Source: an uncultured Eubacteriales bacterium (GTDB lineage Bacteria; Bacillota; Clostridia; Lachnospirales; Lachnospiraceae). From it: a stretch of DNA of 14,445 bases. Below are positions 1 to 7,552 of the stretch, piece after piece. The translations under genes were made by a program, and so were the position numbers. The stretch's first letter is position 1. Every line of letters begins with the position of its first letter. The notes under the pieces were generated by a model. The model made no database searches, had not been told where the DNA came from, and saw nothing but the letters and a program-made list of their open reading frames with translations. The stretch spans positions 1 through 14,445 of the forward strand of contig URND01000076.1 in the NCBI GenBank assembly GCA_900549105.1, in the 5' to 3' direction.

Positions 1-1138
1 CCAGCCGCTGATAACCCTTTAAGGATACCGGCTCATGATAGATATTATATCCGCCGAAAAATTCATCCGCACCCTCGCCGGAAAGGACAACCTTCACATG
101 CTCTGCAGCCGTCTTATCTACAAAATAGAGGGCCACGCAGGAGGCATCCGCCAGAGGTTCATCCATATAATACTGGATTTCCGGCAGCACACTCCAATAC
201 TCCTCTTCCGAAATGAGTTTACTGAAATTCTGGGTGCCAATCTTCTCGGACAAATCTTTTGCATAGGATATTTCATTAAATTTATCATAATCAAAGCCCA
301 CCGTAAATGTCTTATCCGCTTTGGAAATCGTCGCAATATAACTGGAATCGATTCCGCTGGAGAGCAGGGAACCAACCTCCACATCACTAATCATATGGGT
401 TTCGACAGATTCCGCCATCCGGGCGTCAATCTTGTCCACCAGTTCATCAAAATCCGCATTCTCATCAATGTCATAATCCGGCTCCCAATACCGCTGAATA
501 TCGACTTTTCCGTCCTTAAACAAAATGCTGTGGGCCGGAGGCAGTTTGAAAATCCCCTTGAAAAATGTCTCAGGAAGGACAGAGTACTGGAAGGTCAGAT
601 ACTCTTCCAATGCCTCGGTATTTACCTTCTTCTCATATCCCGGATATTCAAGAATTGATTTGATTTCTGAGCCGAAAACAAGATTTCCCTTCACCACGCT
701 GTAATAAAAAGGCTTAATTCCAAAATAGTCCCGGGCGCCAAAGGCAATATCTTTATTCGTGTCATAAATCATAAACGCGAACATTCCCCGGCAGTGTTTC
801 GGCAAATCTGTGCCATATTCTTCATAGCCGTGAACAAGCACTTCCGTATCCGAATTATTTCGGAACACATGTCCCTTCGCGATTAAATCCTCTCTGAGAA
901 TTTTATAGTTATAGATCTCGCCGTTAAAAACAATGACAATACTGTTATCTTCGTTGAACATGGGCTGGGAGCCATTATCCAAATCGATGATGCTCAAGCG
1001 CCGAAATCCCCAGGCCGCCTTGTCCGTGATAAACTGTCCGGCGCTGTCCGGCCCTCTATGTTTAATGCGGTCCATCATCCGCGTCAATACTTCTTTGCTA
1101 TCCGGCAATTTCCCTGTAAAACCGCATATACCACACAT
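1..1138 (-). CDS. asnB: Asparagine synthase (glutamine-hydrolysing), 3' part cut by window edge
   Basis: Cytoplasmic enzyme that makes asparagine from aspartate, ATP and glutamine-derived ammonia. The reading frame is open to base 1, giving the first 379 residues; the family is usually about 500-630 residues, so the C-terminal part lies outside. Seen: it begins MCGICGF, so removal of Met exposes Cys2 as the N-terminal nucleophile of the class II glutaminase domain. Further glutaminase motifs are RGPDS (28-32) and NGEIYN (72-77). The synthetase PP-loop is SSGIDS (260-265), a variant of the commoner SGGxDS, and GEGADEFFGGY follows near residue 360. The start is supported by a GGAGG ribosome binding site 8 bases upstream. 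It follows the HAD phosphatase gene by 26 bases on the same strand, so it is probably co-transcribed. The enzyme assignment is firm; the subtype (AsnB or AsnO-like) cannot be decided from the fragment. Confidence 0.96.
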   Translation of the reverse strand, partial: MCGICGFTGKLPDSKEVLTRMMDRIKHRGPDSAGQFITDKAAWGFRRLSIIDLDNGSQPMFNEDNSIVIVFNGEIYNYKILREDLIAKGHVFRNNSDTEVLVHGYEEYGTDLPKHCRGMFAFMIYDTNKDIAFGARDYFGIKPFYYSVVKGNLVFGSEIKSILEYPGYEKKVNTEALEEYLTFQYSVLPETFFKGIFKLPPAHSILFKDGKVDIQRYWEPDYDIDENADFDELVDKIDARMAESVETHMISDVEVGSLLSSGIDSSYIATISKADKTFTVGFDYDKFNEISYAKDLSEKIGTQNFSKLISEEEYWSVLPEIQYYMDEPLADASCVALYFVDKTAAEHVKVVLSGEGADEFFGGYNIYHEPVSLKGYQRL

Positions 1139-1164
1139 GTATATCGCCTCCAAATCTGTTTTGC

Positions 1165-1821
1165 TTATTTTCCAGTGTAAAGTTCAATTAAATCTTCCGG
1201 CTTTTCCGCCAGCGCATGGGCATGATTCTCCGTCAGCTCTTTTTCTCCGCGGAACCCCCAGAGAACTCCCACGGTAAACATGCCTGCCCGGTTTCCCGTC
1301 ATCATATCGACATTCGTATCGCCGACATACATACATTCTTCCGGTTTGACCCCGAAAGTTTCCGCAATCTTTAAAGCCCCGGATGGGTCCGGCTTCTTTT
1401 CAATGCCGTCCTGCTGCCCCTGAACCCAGTCAAATAAATCATCGCCAAAGAGACTGGAAATCACCTTTTTTGTCTGAACATGGGGTTTGTTTGAGAGGAC
1501 CGCCAGTTTGACGCCCATGGCCTTGAGTTTTTTCAGTGTTTCCGTCATCCCGTCATATACGACAACTTTATAAGTACAGTCTTTATCAAAAATCTCCCTG
1601 TAAGCCTGATAGGCTTCCTCCAGGTGGGACAACTCTTTATCGCCGGCGCCCCTCAGCACCCTTTCAACCAGGGTCTTTGCCCCATCTCCTGCATAATATC
1701 TGAAATTTTCTGTCGGAAGCGGCCCATAGCCCATAGGTTCAATAATCCGATTAGCGCAGGTCGCCATGGATTCCAAAGTATTTGCCAGCGTTCCGTCCAA
1801 ATCAAAAATACAAGCTTTCAT
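1165..1821 (-). CDS. HAD-superfamily phosphatase, phosphoglycolate phosphatase-like
   Basis: A 218-residue hydrolase with all four HAD motifs. Motif I is DLDGT at residues 7-11 (nucleophile Asp7, acid/base Asp9), motif II is LSN at 109-111, motif III lysine lies in KKPDP at 142-146, and motif IV is GDTNVD at 167-172. A helical cap between motifs I and II (roughly 18-88) marks subfamily IA, the group containing phosphoglycolate phosphatase (Gph), PpaX and beta-phosphoglucomutase. The length fits Gph. The substrate cannot be read from sequence; small phosphorylated metabolites such as 2-phosphoglycolate or pyrophosphate are the family's usual targets. An AGGAG ribosome binding site precedes the ATG by about 8 bases. 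It is the first gene of the unit with asnB, 26 bases upstream of it, and has a recognisable promoter at 1866-1895. Confidence 0.9.
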   Translation of the reverse strand: MKACIFDLDGTLANTLESMATCANRIIEPMGYGPLPTENFRYYAGDGAKTLVERVLRGAGDKELSHLEEAYQAYREIFDKDCTYKVVVYDGMTETLKKLKAMGVKLAVLSNKPHVQTKKVISSLFGDDLFDWVQGQQDGIEKKPDPSGALKIAETFGVKPEECMYVGDTNVDMMTGNRAGMFTVGVLWGFRGEKELTENHAHALAEKPEDLIELYTGK

Positions 1822-1865
1822 TTTATCCGTCTCCTAATTTTTACTCTCTTCCGTTTACTCCTAGA

Positions 1866-1895
1866 ATTATAACGCTGCCCCCGGCAAAAGGGCAA
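1866..1895 (-). promoter_or_regulatory. Sigma-A-type promoter for the HAD phosphatase-asnB unit
   Basis: Read on the minus strand, a -35 TTGCCC (1890-1895) and a perfect -10 TATAAT (1866-1871) are separated by 18 bases. The predicted transcription start is about 40 bases upstream of the HAD gene start. That leader is too short for a T-box, which is sometimes found ahead of asparagine-related genes in Firmicutes. Confidence 0.6.
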
Positions 1896-1903
1896 GGACT
1901 ATC

Positions 1904-1932
1904 TTGTCGGATTCATCAAAAAATGCTATTAT
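1904..1932 (+). promoter_or_regulatory. Sigma-A-type promoter with extended -10, for the zinc-ribbon membrane protein gene
   Basis: A -35 TTGTCG (1904-1909) and -10 TATTAT (1927-1932) are spaced by exactly 17 bases, with TGC directly before the -10 giving the TG-extended form. The start codon at 1972 is about 33 bases past the expected transcription start, and a GGAGG ribosome binding site lies 7 bases before it. Confidence 0.65.
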
Positions 1933-1971
1933 ACTATCATATTAAATCACACATTTACGGAGGAAAATGTT

Positions 1972-2907
1972 ATGTTAAAAGAAAAATTACGCTCGCAAAT
2001 CCTCGGCGGCTGCCTTCAGGATTTCAAAACCCATCTATCCGGCCTGTATAAAGGCTTTTATATCACGATGGACGCTGTCCAGGCCCAGTACCTCATAAAA
2101 ATCAGCGTCAACCCTTCCGATGCCGCCGATTTGGCTGCCCTCAACAGTTTTCTCAACAATCAGCAATTAAATGAGAAGAAGCTTTTAACCGCAGTCACCG
2201 GCTCCCACAACATTCAGCTCACTATTAAAGTGCCTTCTCTGGCAAAAAATATTCCAGACACTGTAAACGGCATTGTGGAACCGATTATCGATTATCTTAT
2301 CAGCCACACTTTCTCATCCGGCTGTTCCGAATGCGGCACGGATATGGAGCAGATCAACTGTTATGAAATCAACGGCAGTCACTACTTCCTCTGCGATACA
2401 TGTAAAGACAAAATTCAATCTTCTCTCCAGGCCAATCAGCAGAATATTCAGTCGAAAAAGAGCAGCCTGGTTGCCGGACTGGTCGGCGCCTTTCTCGGTT
2501 CCCTGATTGGATGTATCCTCTGGGTTCTCATTTACCACCTCGGCTATATTGCCGGCATCGCCGGAGCCGTTACCGCCATCTGTGCCATGAAAGGGTATGC
2601 TATTCTCGGCGGTCATCTGGATAAAAAGGGTGTCATCGGCTCCGTCGTCATTATGCTGATTATGATTTTCTTCGCCAATAAAATCTCATGGTCATGGGAT
2701 GCCTACAGCGCCCTGGAAGAATACGGCTGGACCTTCACTGAAGTCTATCAGGACCTGGGGTACATCCTTGAGGAAACGGACCTTGTTGCAAGCTACTATG
2801 GTGAATTAGCCATCGGCTACATTTTAACCCTTGTCTGCAGCGCCGGATCCATCATCAATGCTTTCCGTGAAAGTACAGGCAGCTACCGCATCAAAAAAGT
2901 GGATTAA
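1972..2907 (+). CDS. Uncharacterised membrane protein with a four-cysteine zinc ribbon
   Basis: I do not recognise this 311-residue protein. Seen in order: a soluble N-terminal region of about 115 residues with no signal peptide; a four-cysteine knuckle pair, CSEC (Cys118, Cys121) and CDTC (Cys141, Cys144), spaced like a small zinc ribbon; a polar Gln/Lys/Ser-rich linker (146-165); then a hydrophobic half with glycine-rich segments at about 167-187, 191-212, 221-236 and 278-296, suggesting three or four membrane passes. An acidic, aromatic stretch (240-277) lies between the last two. Inference: a membrane-anchored protein whose soluble zinc-binding N-terminal domain faces the cytoplasm, perhaps a sensor or assembly factor, but no function is assigned. 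The gene stands alone, with its own promoter (1904-1932) and a strong terminator (2921-2949). It is transcribed away from HAD-asnB and towards carB. Confidence 0.85.
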   Translation: MLKEKLRSQILGGCLQDFKTHLSGLYKGFYITMDAVQAQYLIKISVNPSDAADLAALNSFLNNQQLNEKKLLTAVTGSHNIQLTIKVPSLAKNIPDTVNGIVEPIIDYLISHTFSSGCSECGTDMEQINCYEINGSHYFLCDTCKDKIQSSLQANQQNIQSKKSSLVAGLVGAFLGSLIGCILWVLIYHLGYIAGIAGAVTAICAMKGYAILGGHLDKKGVIGSVVIMLIMIFFANKISWSWDAYSALEEYGWTFTEVYQDLGYILEETDLVASYYGELAIGYILTLVCSAGSIINAFRESTGSYRIKKVD

Positions 2908-2920
2908 TTTTAAAAAAAGC

Positions 2921-2949
2921 GCGCCGGAGCCTTGTGTAAGCTCCGGCGC
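2921..2949. terminator. Strong rho-independent terminator, bidirectional
   Basis: Perfect 10-bp GC-rich stem: GCGCCGGAGC (2921-2930) pairs with GCTCCGGCGC (2940-2949) around a 9-base loop. A T-rich run follows at 2951-2958 for the plus strand, and an A-run (2912-2918) precedes it, which becomes a U-run on minus-strand transcripts. It therefore suits ending both the membrane protein gene and the converging carB, whose stop codon is 15 bases to the right. Confidence 0.92.
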
Positions 2950-2964
2950 TTGTTTTTTATCTTT

Positions 2965-5900
2965 TTATTTATCTTTAATCTCCGCGTGTAAATCCTGAAG
3001 GGATTTTACTTCGCTGTGTCCAAATTTCTTAATGGACTTAATGCCGCTGACTGTTGCCCGTCCTGCTGCCATTGTCGTAAAATAAGCGACCTTTTTCTTG
3101 ATAGCGGCTTTCCGCAGATAACTGTCATCCGCTTTCCGCTCCTGGCCCACCGGCGTGTTGATAATTAAATCCACCTTGCCGTTGGTGATCAAATCCAGCA
3201 TATTCGGACGGCCTTCGCTCCGCTTATTGACAACTTCCGCCTCAATTCCCGCTTCCCGAATCAGCTTGCATGTATTCTTGGAAGCAATAATCTTAAAGCC
3301 GACCTCAGCAAACTCTCTGGCAAGGTCAACTACCTCCGGCTTATCCTTATCGCTGACAGAAATCAATACAGTACCTTCCAGCGGAATCCGTGTCTGAGTT
3401 GCCTCCTGAGCCTTATAGAAAGCCTCGCCCCAGGATGTGGAAAGTCCGAGAACTTCGCCTGTGGAACGCATTTCCGGCCCAAGTACCGGGTCTACCTCCT
3501 GGAACATATTGAATGGGAATACAGCTTCTTTTACACCATAGTAAGGAATATGCTGCTCCTTCAATTCAGGAACCGGCGAAGGTCTTCCTGTCAATTCAGA
3601 TGTCACAATATCAATAGCCAAAGGTACCATGCGGATGTTGCAGACCTTTGAAACAAGCGGCACAGTTCTGGATGCCCGCGGATTGGCTTCCAATACATAT
3701 ACCTTTCCGTTTTCAATCGCATACTGCATGTTCATAAGACCTTTAACATGCATCTCCTCCGCGATTTTCCGTGTATATTCTTTAATCGTCTTTACATTTT
3801 CCTCGGAAAGATGTTTTGAAGGAATAATGCAGGCCGAATCACCGGAATGGACACCTGCCAGCTCAATATGTTCCATAACCGCCGGTACAAAAGCATGGGT
3901 GCCGTCGCTAATCGCATCGGCCTCACACTCCGTTGCATGATTAAGGAAACGGTCAATCAAAATCGGACGGTCCGGCGTCACACCGACTGCCGCCTTCATA
4001 TAGCCGACCATGCTGTCCGCATCATAGACAACTTCCATTCCCCGGCCGCCAAGAACATAGGATGGACGCACCATCACCGGATATCCAATCTTATCCGCAA
4101 TTTCCAGCGCATCTTCCACAGTCACCGCCATGCCCGATTCCGGCATCGGAATTTCCAGTTTGTCCATCATCGCACGGAACAAATCTCTGTCCTCAGCCAA
4201 ATCGATGACCGCCGGCGCTGTTCCGAGAATCTTCACACCGTTCTTTTCCAGGGCGCCGGCAAGATTCAGCGGTGTCTGTCCGCCAAACTGGGCGATAACG
4301 CCGACTGGTTTTTCTTTCTTATAAATGCTGAGAACATCTTCCAGCGTCAGCGGCTCAAAATAAAGTTTATCGGATGTATCATAATCCGTTGAAACAGTCT
4401 CCGGATTACAGTTGACAATGATTGTCTCGAAGCCAAGCTTCTTCAATGCGAGGGAAGCATGAACACAGCAATAGTCAAACTCAATACCCTGGCCGATTCG
4501 GTTTGGCCCGCCGCCGAGAATCATAATCTTAGGTTTATCACTATTTACCGGATTCTTATCCTCCGCATTGTATGTGGAATAATAGTAAGCGCTGTCCGGC
4601 GTGCCGCTGACATGAACACCTTCCCATGCCTCTTCCACACCGAGGGCAATGCGGCGTTCACGCACTTCATCCTCTGAAATCTCAAGAATCTGACTCAGAT
4701 ATTTATCAGAGAAGCCGTCCTTCTTTGCCGCAATAAGCGCTTCATCCGAAGGCAGACGGCCTTTGCATGCAGCCAGAGCTTCTTCCTCTTCCACCAGTTC
4801 TTTCATCTGTTCAATAAAATAATGTTTAACTTTTGTAATATCAAAAATCTCTTCAACCGTCGCACCTTTTCTGAGGGCTTCATACATAATAAAATGACGC
4901 TCGCTGGACGGCGTGATCAGCATATGCAAAAGTTCTTCTTTGGACTTTGTGTCAAAATCCTTGACATGTCCAAGGCCATATCGGCCTGTCTCAAGGCTTC
5001 GGATAGCTTTCTGGAATGCTTCTTTATAGGTTTTTCCGATACTCATAACCTCGCCGACCGCGCGCATCTGAGTACCCAGTTTGTCCTCCACGCCTTTGAA
5101 CTTTTCAAAAGCCCAACGGGCAAACTTGATAACAACATAGTCGCCATCCGGTTTATATTTATCCAATGTGCCGTACTTACCGCATGGAATGTCCTCCAAT
5201 GTCAGTCCCGCTGCCAGTTTTGCGGAAACAAGGGCAATCGGGAAGCCTGTGGCTTTGGAAGCCAGCGCGGAAGAACGGGATGTTCTCGGATTAATTTCAA
5301 TAATAATATCTCTGTCTGTCACAGGGTCGTGGGCCCACTGTACATTTGTTCCGCCGATTACCTGAATCGCTTCAACAATCTTATAGGATTTCTCCTGAAG
5401 ACGCTTCTGCACTTCCTCTGAAATCGTCAACATTGGCGCAGAGCAGAAGGAATCTCCTGTATGAACGCCCAGAGGGTCAATATTTTCAATAAAACAAACG
5501 GTAATCATATTGTTTTTCGCATCACGGACAACCTCAAGCTCTAATTCTTCCCATCCGAGGATTGACTCTTCAACAAGCACCTCGCCGACAAGGCTCGCCT
5601 GAAGTCCCCGGGCGCAAACCGTTTTCAGTTCATCCACATTATAGACAAGGCCGCCACCGGCGCCGCCCATAGTATAAGCCGGACGCAGAACAACCGGATA
5701 ACCAAGCCTGTCTGCAATTTCAAGCGCTTCCTCCACAGAATAAGCAACCTCACTGCGGGCCATCTCGATGCCGAGGCTTTCCATTGTTTTCTTAAATTCA
5801 ATACGGTCCTCGCCTCGCTCAATCGCATCCACCTGAACACCGATAACTTCCACATTATACTTATCAAGAACCCCCGCCTTAGCAAGTTCTGAACATAAAT

Positions 5901-6189
5901 TAAGACCCGACTGTCCACCAAGATTTGGTAATAAAGCATCCGGCCTTTCCTTTGCAATAATCTGCTCAATTCTCTCAACATTCAACGGTTCAATATAGGT
6001 AACGTCAGCAATCTCCGGATCCGTCATAATCGTCGCCGGATTGGAGTTTACCAATACGATTTCATAACCCAGGTTTTTAAGGGCTTTACACGCCTGTGTT
6101 CCTGAATAGTCGAACTCACATGCCTGTCCAATAATAATAGGACCAGAACCGATAATCAGCACTTTATGGATATCTTTTCTCTGAGACAT
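2965..6189 (-). CDS. carB: Carbamoyl-phosphate synthase large subunit
   Basis: Makes carbamoyl phosphate from bicarbonate, ammonia and two ATP, for pyrimidine and arginine synthesis; it normally pairs with the glutaminase subunit CarA. The 1074 residues match the full-length family and show its internal duplication. The first ATP-grasp half has RPAYTMGGAGGG near residue 168 and EINPRTSRS near 300. An oligomerisation region follows (about 400-550). The second half opens with GGGPNRIGQGIEFDY, with RPSYVLGGRGM near 707 and LEANPRASR near 836. The C-terminal MGS-like allosteric domain (about 935-1074) includes the NTPVGQERK loop near 1013. The start is supported by a GGGAGG ribosome binding site 7 bases upstream. 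No carA lies on either side: the upstream neighbour is a GNAT gene 149 bases away, and carB has its own promoter. CarA must be encoded elsewhere. Confidence 0.98.
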   Translation of the reverse strand: MSQRKDIHKVLIIGSGPIIIGQACEFDYSGTQACKALKNLGYEIVLVNSNPATIMTDPEIADVTYIEPLNVERIEQIIAKERPDALLPNLGGQSGLNLCSELAKAGVLDKYNVEVIGVQVDAIERGEDRIEFKKTMESLGIEMARSEVAYSVEEALEIADRLGYPVVLRPAYTMGGAGGGLVYNVDELKTVCARGLQASLVGEVLVEESILGWEELELEVVRDAKNNMITVCFIENIDPLGVHTGDSFCSAPMLTISEEVQKRLQEKSYKIVEAIQVIGGTNVQWAHDPVTDRDIIIEINPRTSRSSALASKATGFPIALVSAKLAAGLTLEDIPCGKYGTLDKYKPDGDYVVIKFARWAFEKFKGVEDKLGTQMRAVGEVMSIGKTYKEAFQKAIRSLETGRYGLGHVKDFDTKSKEELLHMLITPSSERHFIMYEALRKGATVEEIFDITKVKHYFIEQMKELVEEEEALAACKGRLPSDEALIAAKKDGFSDKYLSQILEISEDEVRERRIALGVEEAWEGVHVSGTPDSAYYYSTYNAEDKNPVNSDKPKIMILGGGPNRIGQGIEFDYCCVHASLALKKLGFETIIVNCNPETVSTDYDTSDKLYFEPLTLEDVLSIYKKEKPVGVIAQFGGQTPLNLAGALEKNGVKILGTAPAVIDLAEDRDLFRAMMDKLEIPMPESGMAVTVEDALEIADKIGYPVMVRPSYVLGGRGMEVVYDADSMVGYMKAAVGVTPDRPILIDRFLNHATECEADAISDGTHAFVPAVMEHIELAGVHSGDSACIIPSKHLSEENVKTIKEYTRKIAEEMHVKGLMNMQYAIENGKVYVLEANPRASRTVPLVSKVCNIRMVPLAIDIVTSELTGRPSPVPELKEQHIPYYGVKEAVFPFNMFQEVDPVLGPEMRSTGEVLGLSTSWGEAFYKAQEATQTRIPLEGTVLISVSDKDKPEVVDLAREFAEVGFKIIASKNTCKLIREAGIEAEVVNKRSEGRPNMLDLITNGKVDLIINTPVGQERKADDSYLRKAAIKKKVAYFTTMAAGRATVSGIKSIKKFGHSEVKSLQDLHAEIKDK

Positions 6190-6236
6190 CGTTATTCCTC
6201 CCGTTTGTTTAGTCTTCTAAATTTTTATCAACAAAT

Positions 6237-6265
6237 ATTATACATGAAAACGGTTTGAGTATCAA
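6237..6265 (-). promoter_or_regulatory. Near-consensus sigma-A promoter of carB
   Basis: On the minus strand a -35 TTGATA (6260-6265) and a perfect -10 TATAAT (6237-6242) are spaced by 17 bases, with TG one base ahead of the -10 (extended form). The transcript would start about 40 bases before the carB ATG. That is too short for a PyrR-type attenuator, so pyrimidine control by that route is not evident here. The rest of the 149-base gap (6190-6338) holds the ribosome binding site and AT-rich spacer. Confidence 0.75.
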
Positions 6266-6338
6266 TGCCGAATTCATCTTTCTTCAAAAAATTTTGACAA
6301 AAATTTCAGCCTTAAAGTTCTTAGCTCATCCGACAGAT

Positions 6339-7046
6339 TTATCCCAGCCAATACATATGTTCCTCCGAAATCGTAAGCCCCAATTTCTTCTGAAGTCGTA
6401 TCGAGCTGCAATTATCTGTTTCAACCTGGCAGAAAGGAAGCTGACCTTTCTCCAGCATATGGCAGATCATAAAGCTTTCCATTTCAGTCCCAAAGCCTCT
6501 GCCCCGATACTGGGGGAATATTTCTAAAAGTCCCATACTCCCTTCCAGATGCTCTCCGATAAAACCAACTGGATTTCCGTCATAAAATCCGATAAAAAGA
6601 TTACCCCGGCAGATAATTTCTCTCAATTCCTGCTCACTCACCATTCCATAGTGGGCTGAAACAAGCAGAAAATCTCCCATGCCGGCAGCTCTTATTTTCA
6701 AATTTCCATGCCGGACAGAGGGTTCTTTTCCGCTGTAAACAGCCTGAAAACATTCAATCATAGGCGGCAGCCCATAACGCTTCCCCGCAAAGCAAACAAG
6801 CTCGCGCCGAAACACAAGAAGCAGTTTATAATCCATATTTTCATGGGCCTTTAACCATTGTTCTCCGATTCGGCCATTATCCACTGCCAGCATAAAGCAA
6901 TCGCTGACTGTATCCCTCAGGAATACGCCGGCTTCGCTCTCTTCCAGTATCTCAGCCGTTCCCCGGCGAATGACCTGCAATAATCCTGCGTATAATATTG
7001 AATTTTTGTTCAAATAGCTTTCAGCCCTTTGATATCTTTCTGCCAT
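6339..7046 (-). CDS. GNAT-family N-acetyltransferase
   Basis: A 235-residue protein with a GNAT fold in its C-terminal half (about 115-235). The acetyl-CoA pyrophosphate-binding motif A is QYRGRGFG (179-186), on a strand-loop-helix beginning LEIFPQ. A motif-B-like stretch with Asn212, then SSIRLQKKLGL (214-224), fits the N-S/A-x-x-L-x-x-K-L-G-F pattern common to the family. The first 110 or so residues are not a standard GNAT element and may form an accessory or degenerate second domain. The acceptor substrate is unknown. It starts 14 bases after the rlmH stop with a GAGG ribosome binding site, so it is the last gene of the M16-HAAS-rlmH-GNAT operon. No strong terminator follows; only a weak AT-only hairpin is seen before the carB promoter. 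Confidence 0.88.
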   Translation of the reverse strand: MAERYQRAESYLNKNSILYAGLLQVIRRGTAEILEESEAGVFLRDTVSDCFMLAVDNGRIGEQWLKAHENMDYKLLLVFRRELVCFAGKRYGLPPMIECFQAVYSGKEPSVRHGNLKIRAAGMGDFLLVSAHYGMVSEQELREIICRGNLFIGFYDGNPVGFIGEHLEGSMGLLEIFPQYRGRGFGTEMESFMICHMLEKGQLPFCQVETDNCSSIRLQKKLGLTISEEHMYWLG

Positions 7047-7060
7047 CGTTCCAACCTCAT

Positions 7061-7540
7061 TTATTTATGATAAGGCTCACCCTGTATGATTCGATAACTC
7101 CGATAAATCTGTTCCAGAAGAATCACCCGCATCAACTGATGGGGAAATGTCATTTTGGAAAAACTCAAAAGCATGTCTGCTTCTTTTAAAACTTTCTCCG
7201 AAAGTCCAAGGGAACCGCCGATAATAAATTGAATATGGCTCTCACCTTTGACCCCCAATTGACTGATTTTGTCCGCCAATTGTTCTGATGAGAGCATTTT
7301 TCCTTCGATAGCCAATGCAATGGCGATACCGTCCTTTCGGATATTTTTCAGAATCCTCTCGCCCTCTTTATCTTTAATCAGCTCCACTTCATGAGCGCTG
7401 GCATTATCCGGCGTTTTTTCATCTGCCACCTCAATAATCTCCGGTTTACAGTATCTTCCCAATCGCTTGATATATTCATCGATAGCCATCCGATAAAATT
7501 TTTCTTTGATTTTTCCGACACAAATCACCCTAATCTTCAT
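7061..7540 (-). CDS. rlmH: 23S rRNA (pseudouridine1915-N3)-methyltransferase RlmH
   Basis: SPOUT-class methyltransferase that methylates N3 of pseudouridine 1915 in helix 69 of 23S rRNA, acting on assembled 70S ribosomes with S-adenosylmethionine. The 159 residues match the family length. Seen: the opening MKIRVICVGKIKEKF; the SAM-binding knot loop IGGSLGLS (107-114); the downstream block SKMTFPHQLMRVILLEQIYR (128-147); and the hallmark C-terminus ending YHK. An AGGA ribosome binding site lies about 10 bases before the ATG. It sits third in a four-gene unit, 12 bases after the HAAS gene and 14 before the GNAT gene. Identification is essentially certain from the motif set and terminus. Confidence 0.97.
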   Translation of the reverse strand: MKIRVICVGKIKEKFYRMAIDEYIKRLGRYCKPEIIEVADEKTPDNASAHEVELIKDKEGERILKNIRKDGIAIALAIEGKMLSSEQLADKISQLGVKGESHIQFIIGGSLGLSEKVLKEADMLLSFSKMTFPHQLMRVILLEQIYRSYRIIQGEPYHK

Positions 7541-7552
7541 ATTCCGACCATC

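Noticed and set aside
35..658. Long open frame on the plus strand opposite asnB (207 codons)
   Set aside because: It lies fully antisense to a clear asparagine synthase coding region, has no ribosome binding site, and its product resembles no protein family.
1139..1164. T-box or other riboswitch ahead of asnB or the HAD gene
   Set aside because: The asnB-HAD gap is only 26 bases, and the HAD leader is about 40 bases with no T-box-like structure.
2314..2616. Minus-strand open frame inside the zinc-ribbon membrane protein gene
   Set aside because: The plus-strand gene has promoter, ribosome binding site, membrane segments and terminator; the antisense frame has none of these.
4822..5421. Long plus-strand open frame opposite carB (199 codons), with several others at 3847-4392, 3629-3940 and 4459-4677
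   Set aside because: All are antisense shadows of carB, whose domains and motifs are complete on the minus strand.
6289..6306. AT-only hairpin (AAATTTT / AAAATTT, 4-base loop) between the GNAT gene and the carB promoter, considered as the operon terminator
   Set aside because: A 7-bp stem of only A-T pairs is too weak to call. The operon transcript may run on into carB or end by another route.
6190..6338. PyrR-binding attenuator ahead of carB
   Set aside because: The predicted leader is about 40 bases and holds no alternative hairpins; the promoter sits too close to the gene.
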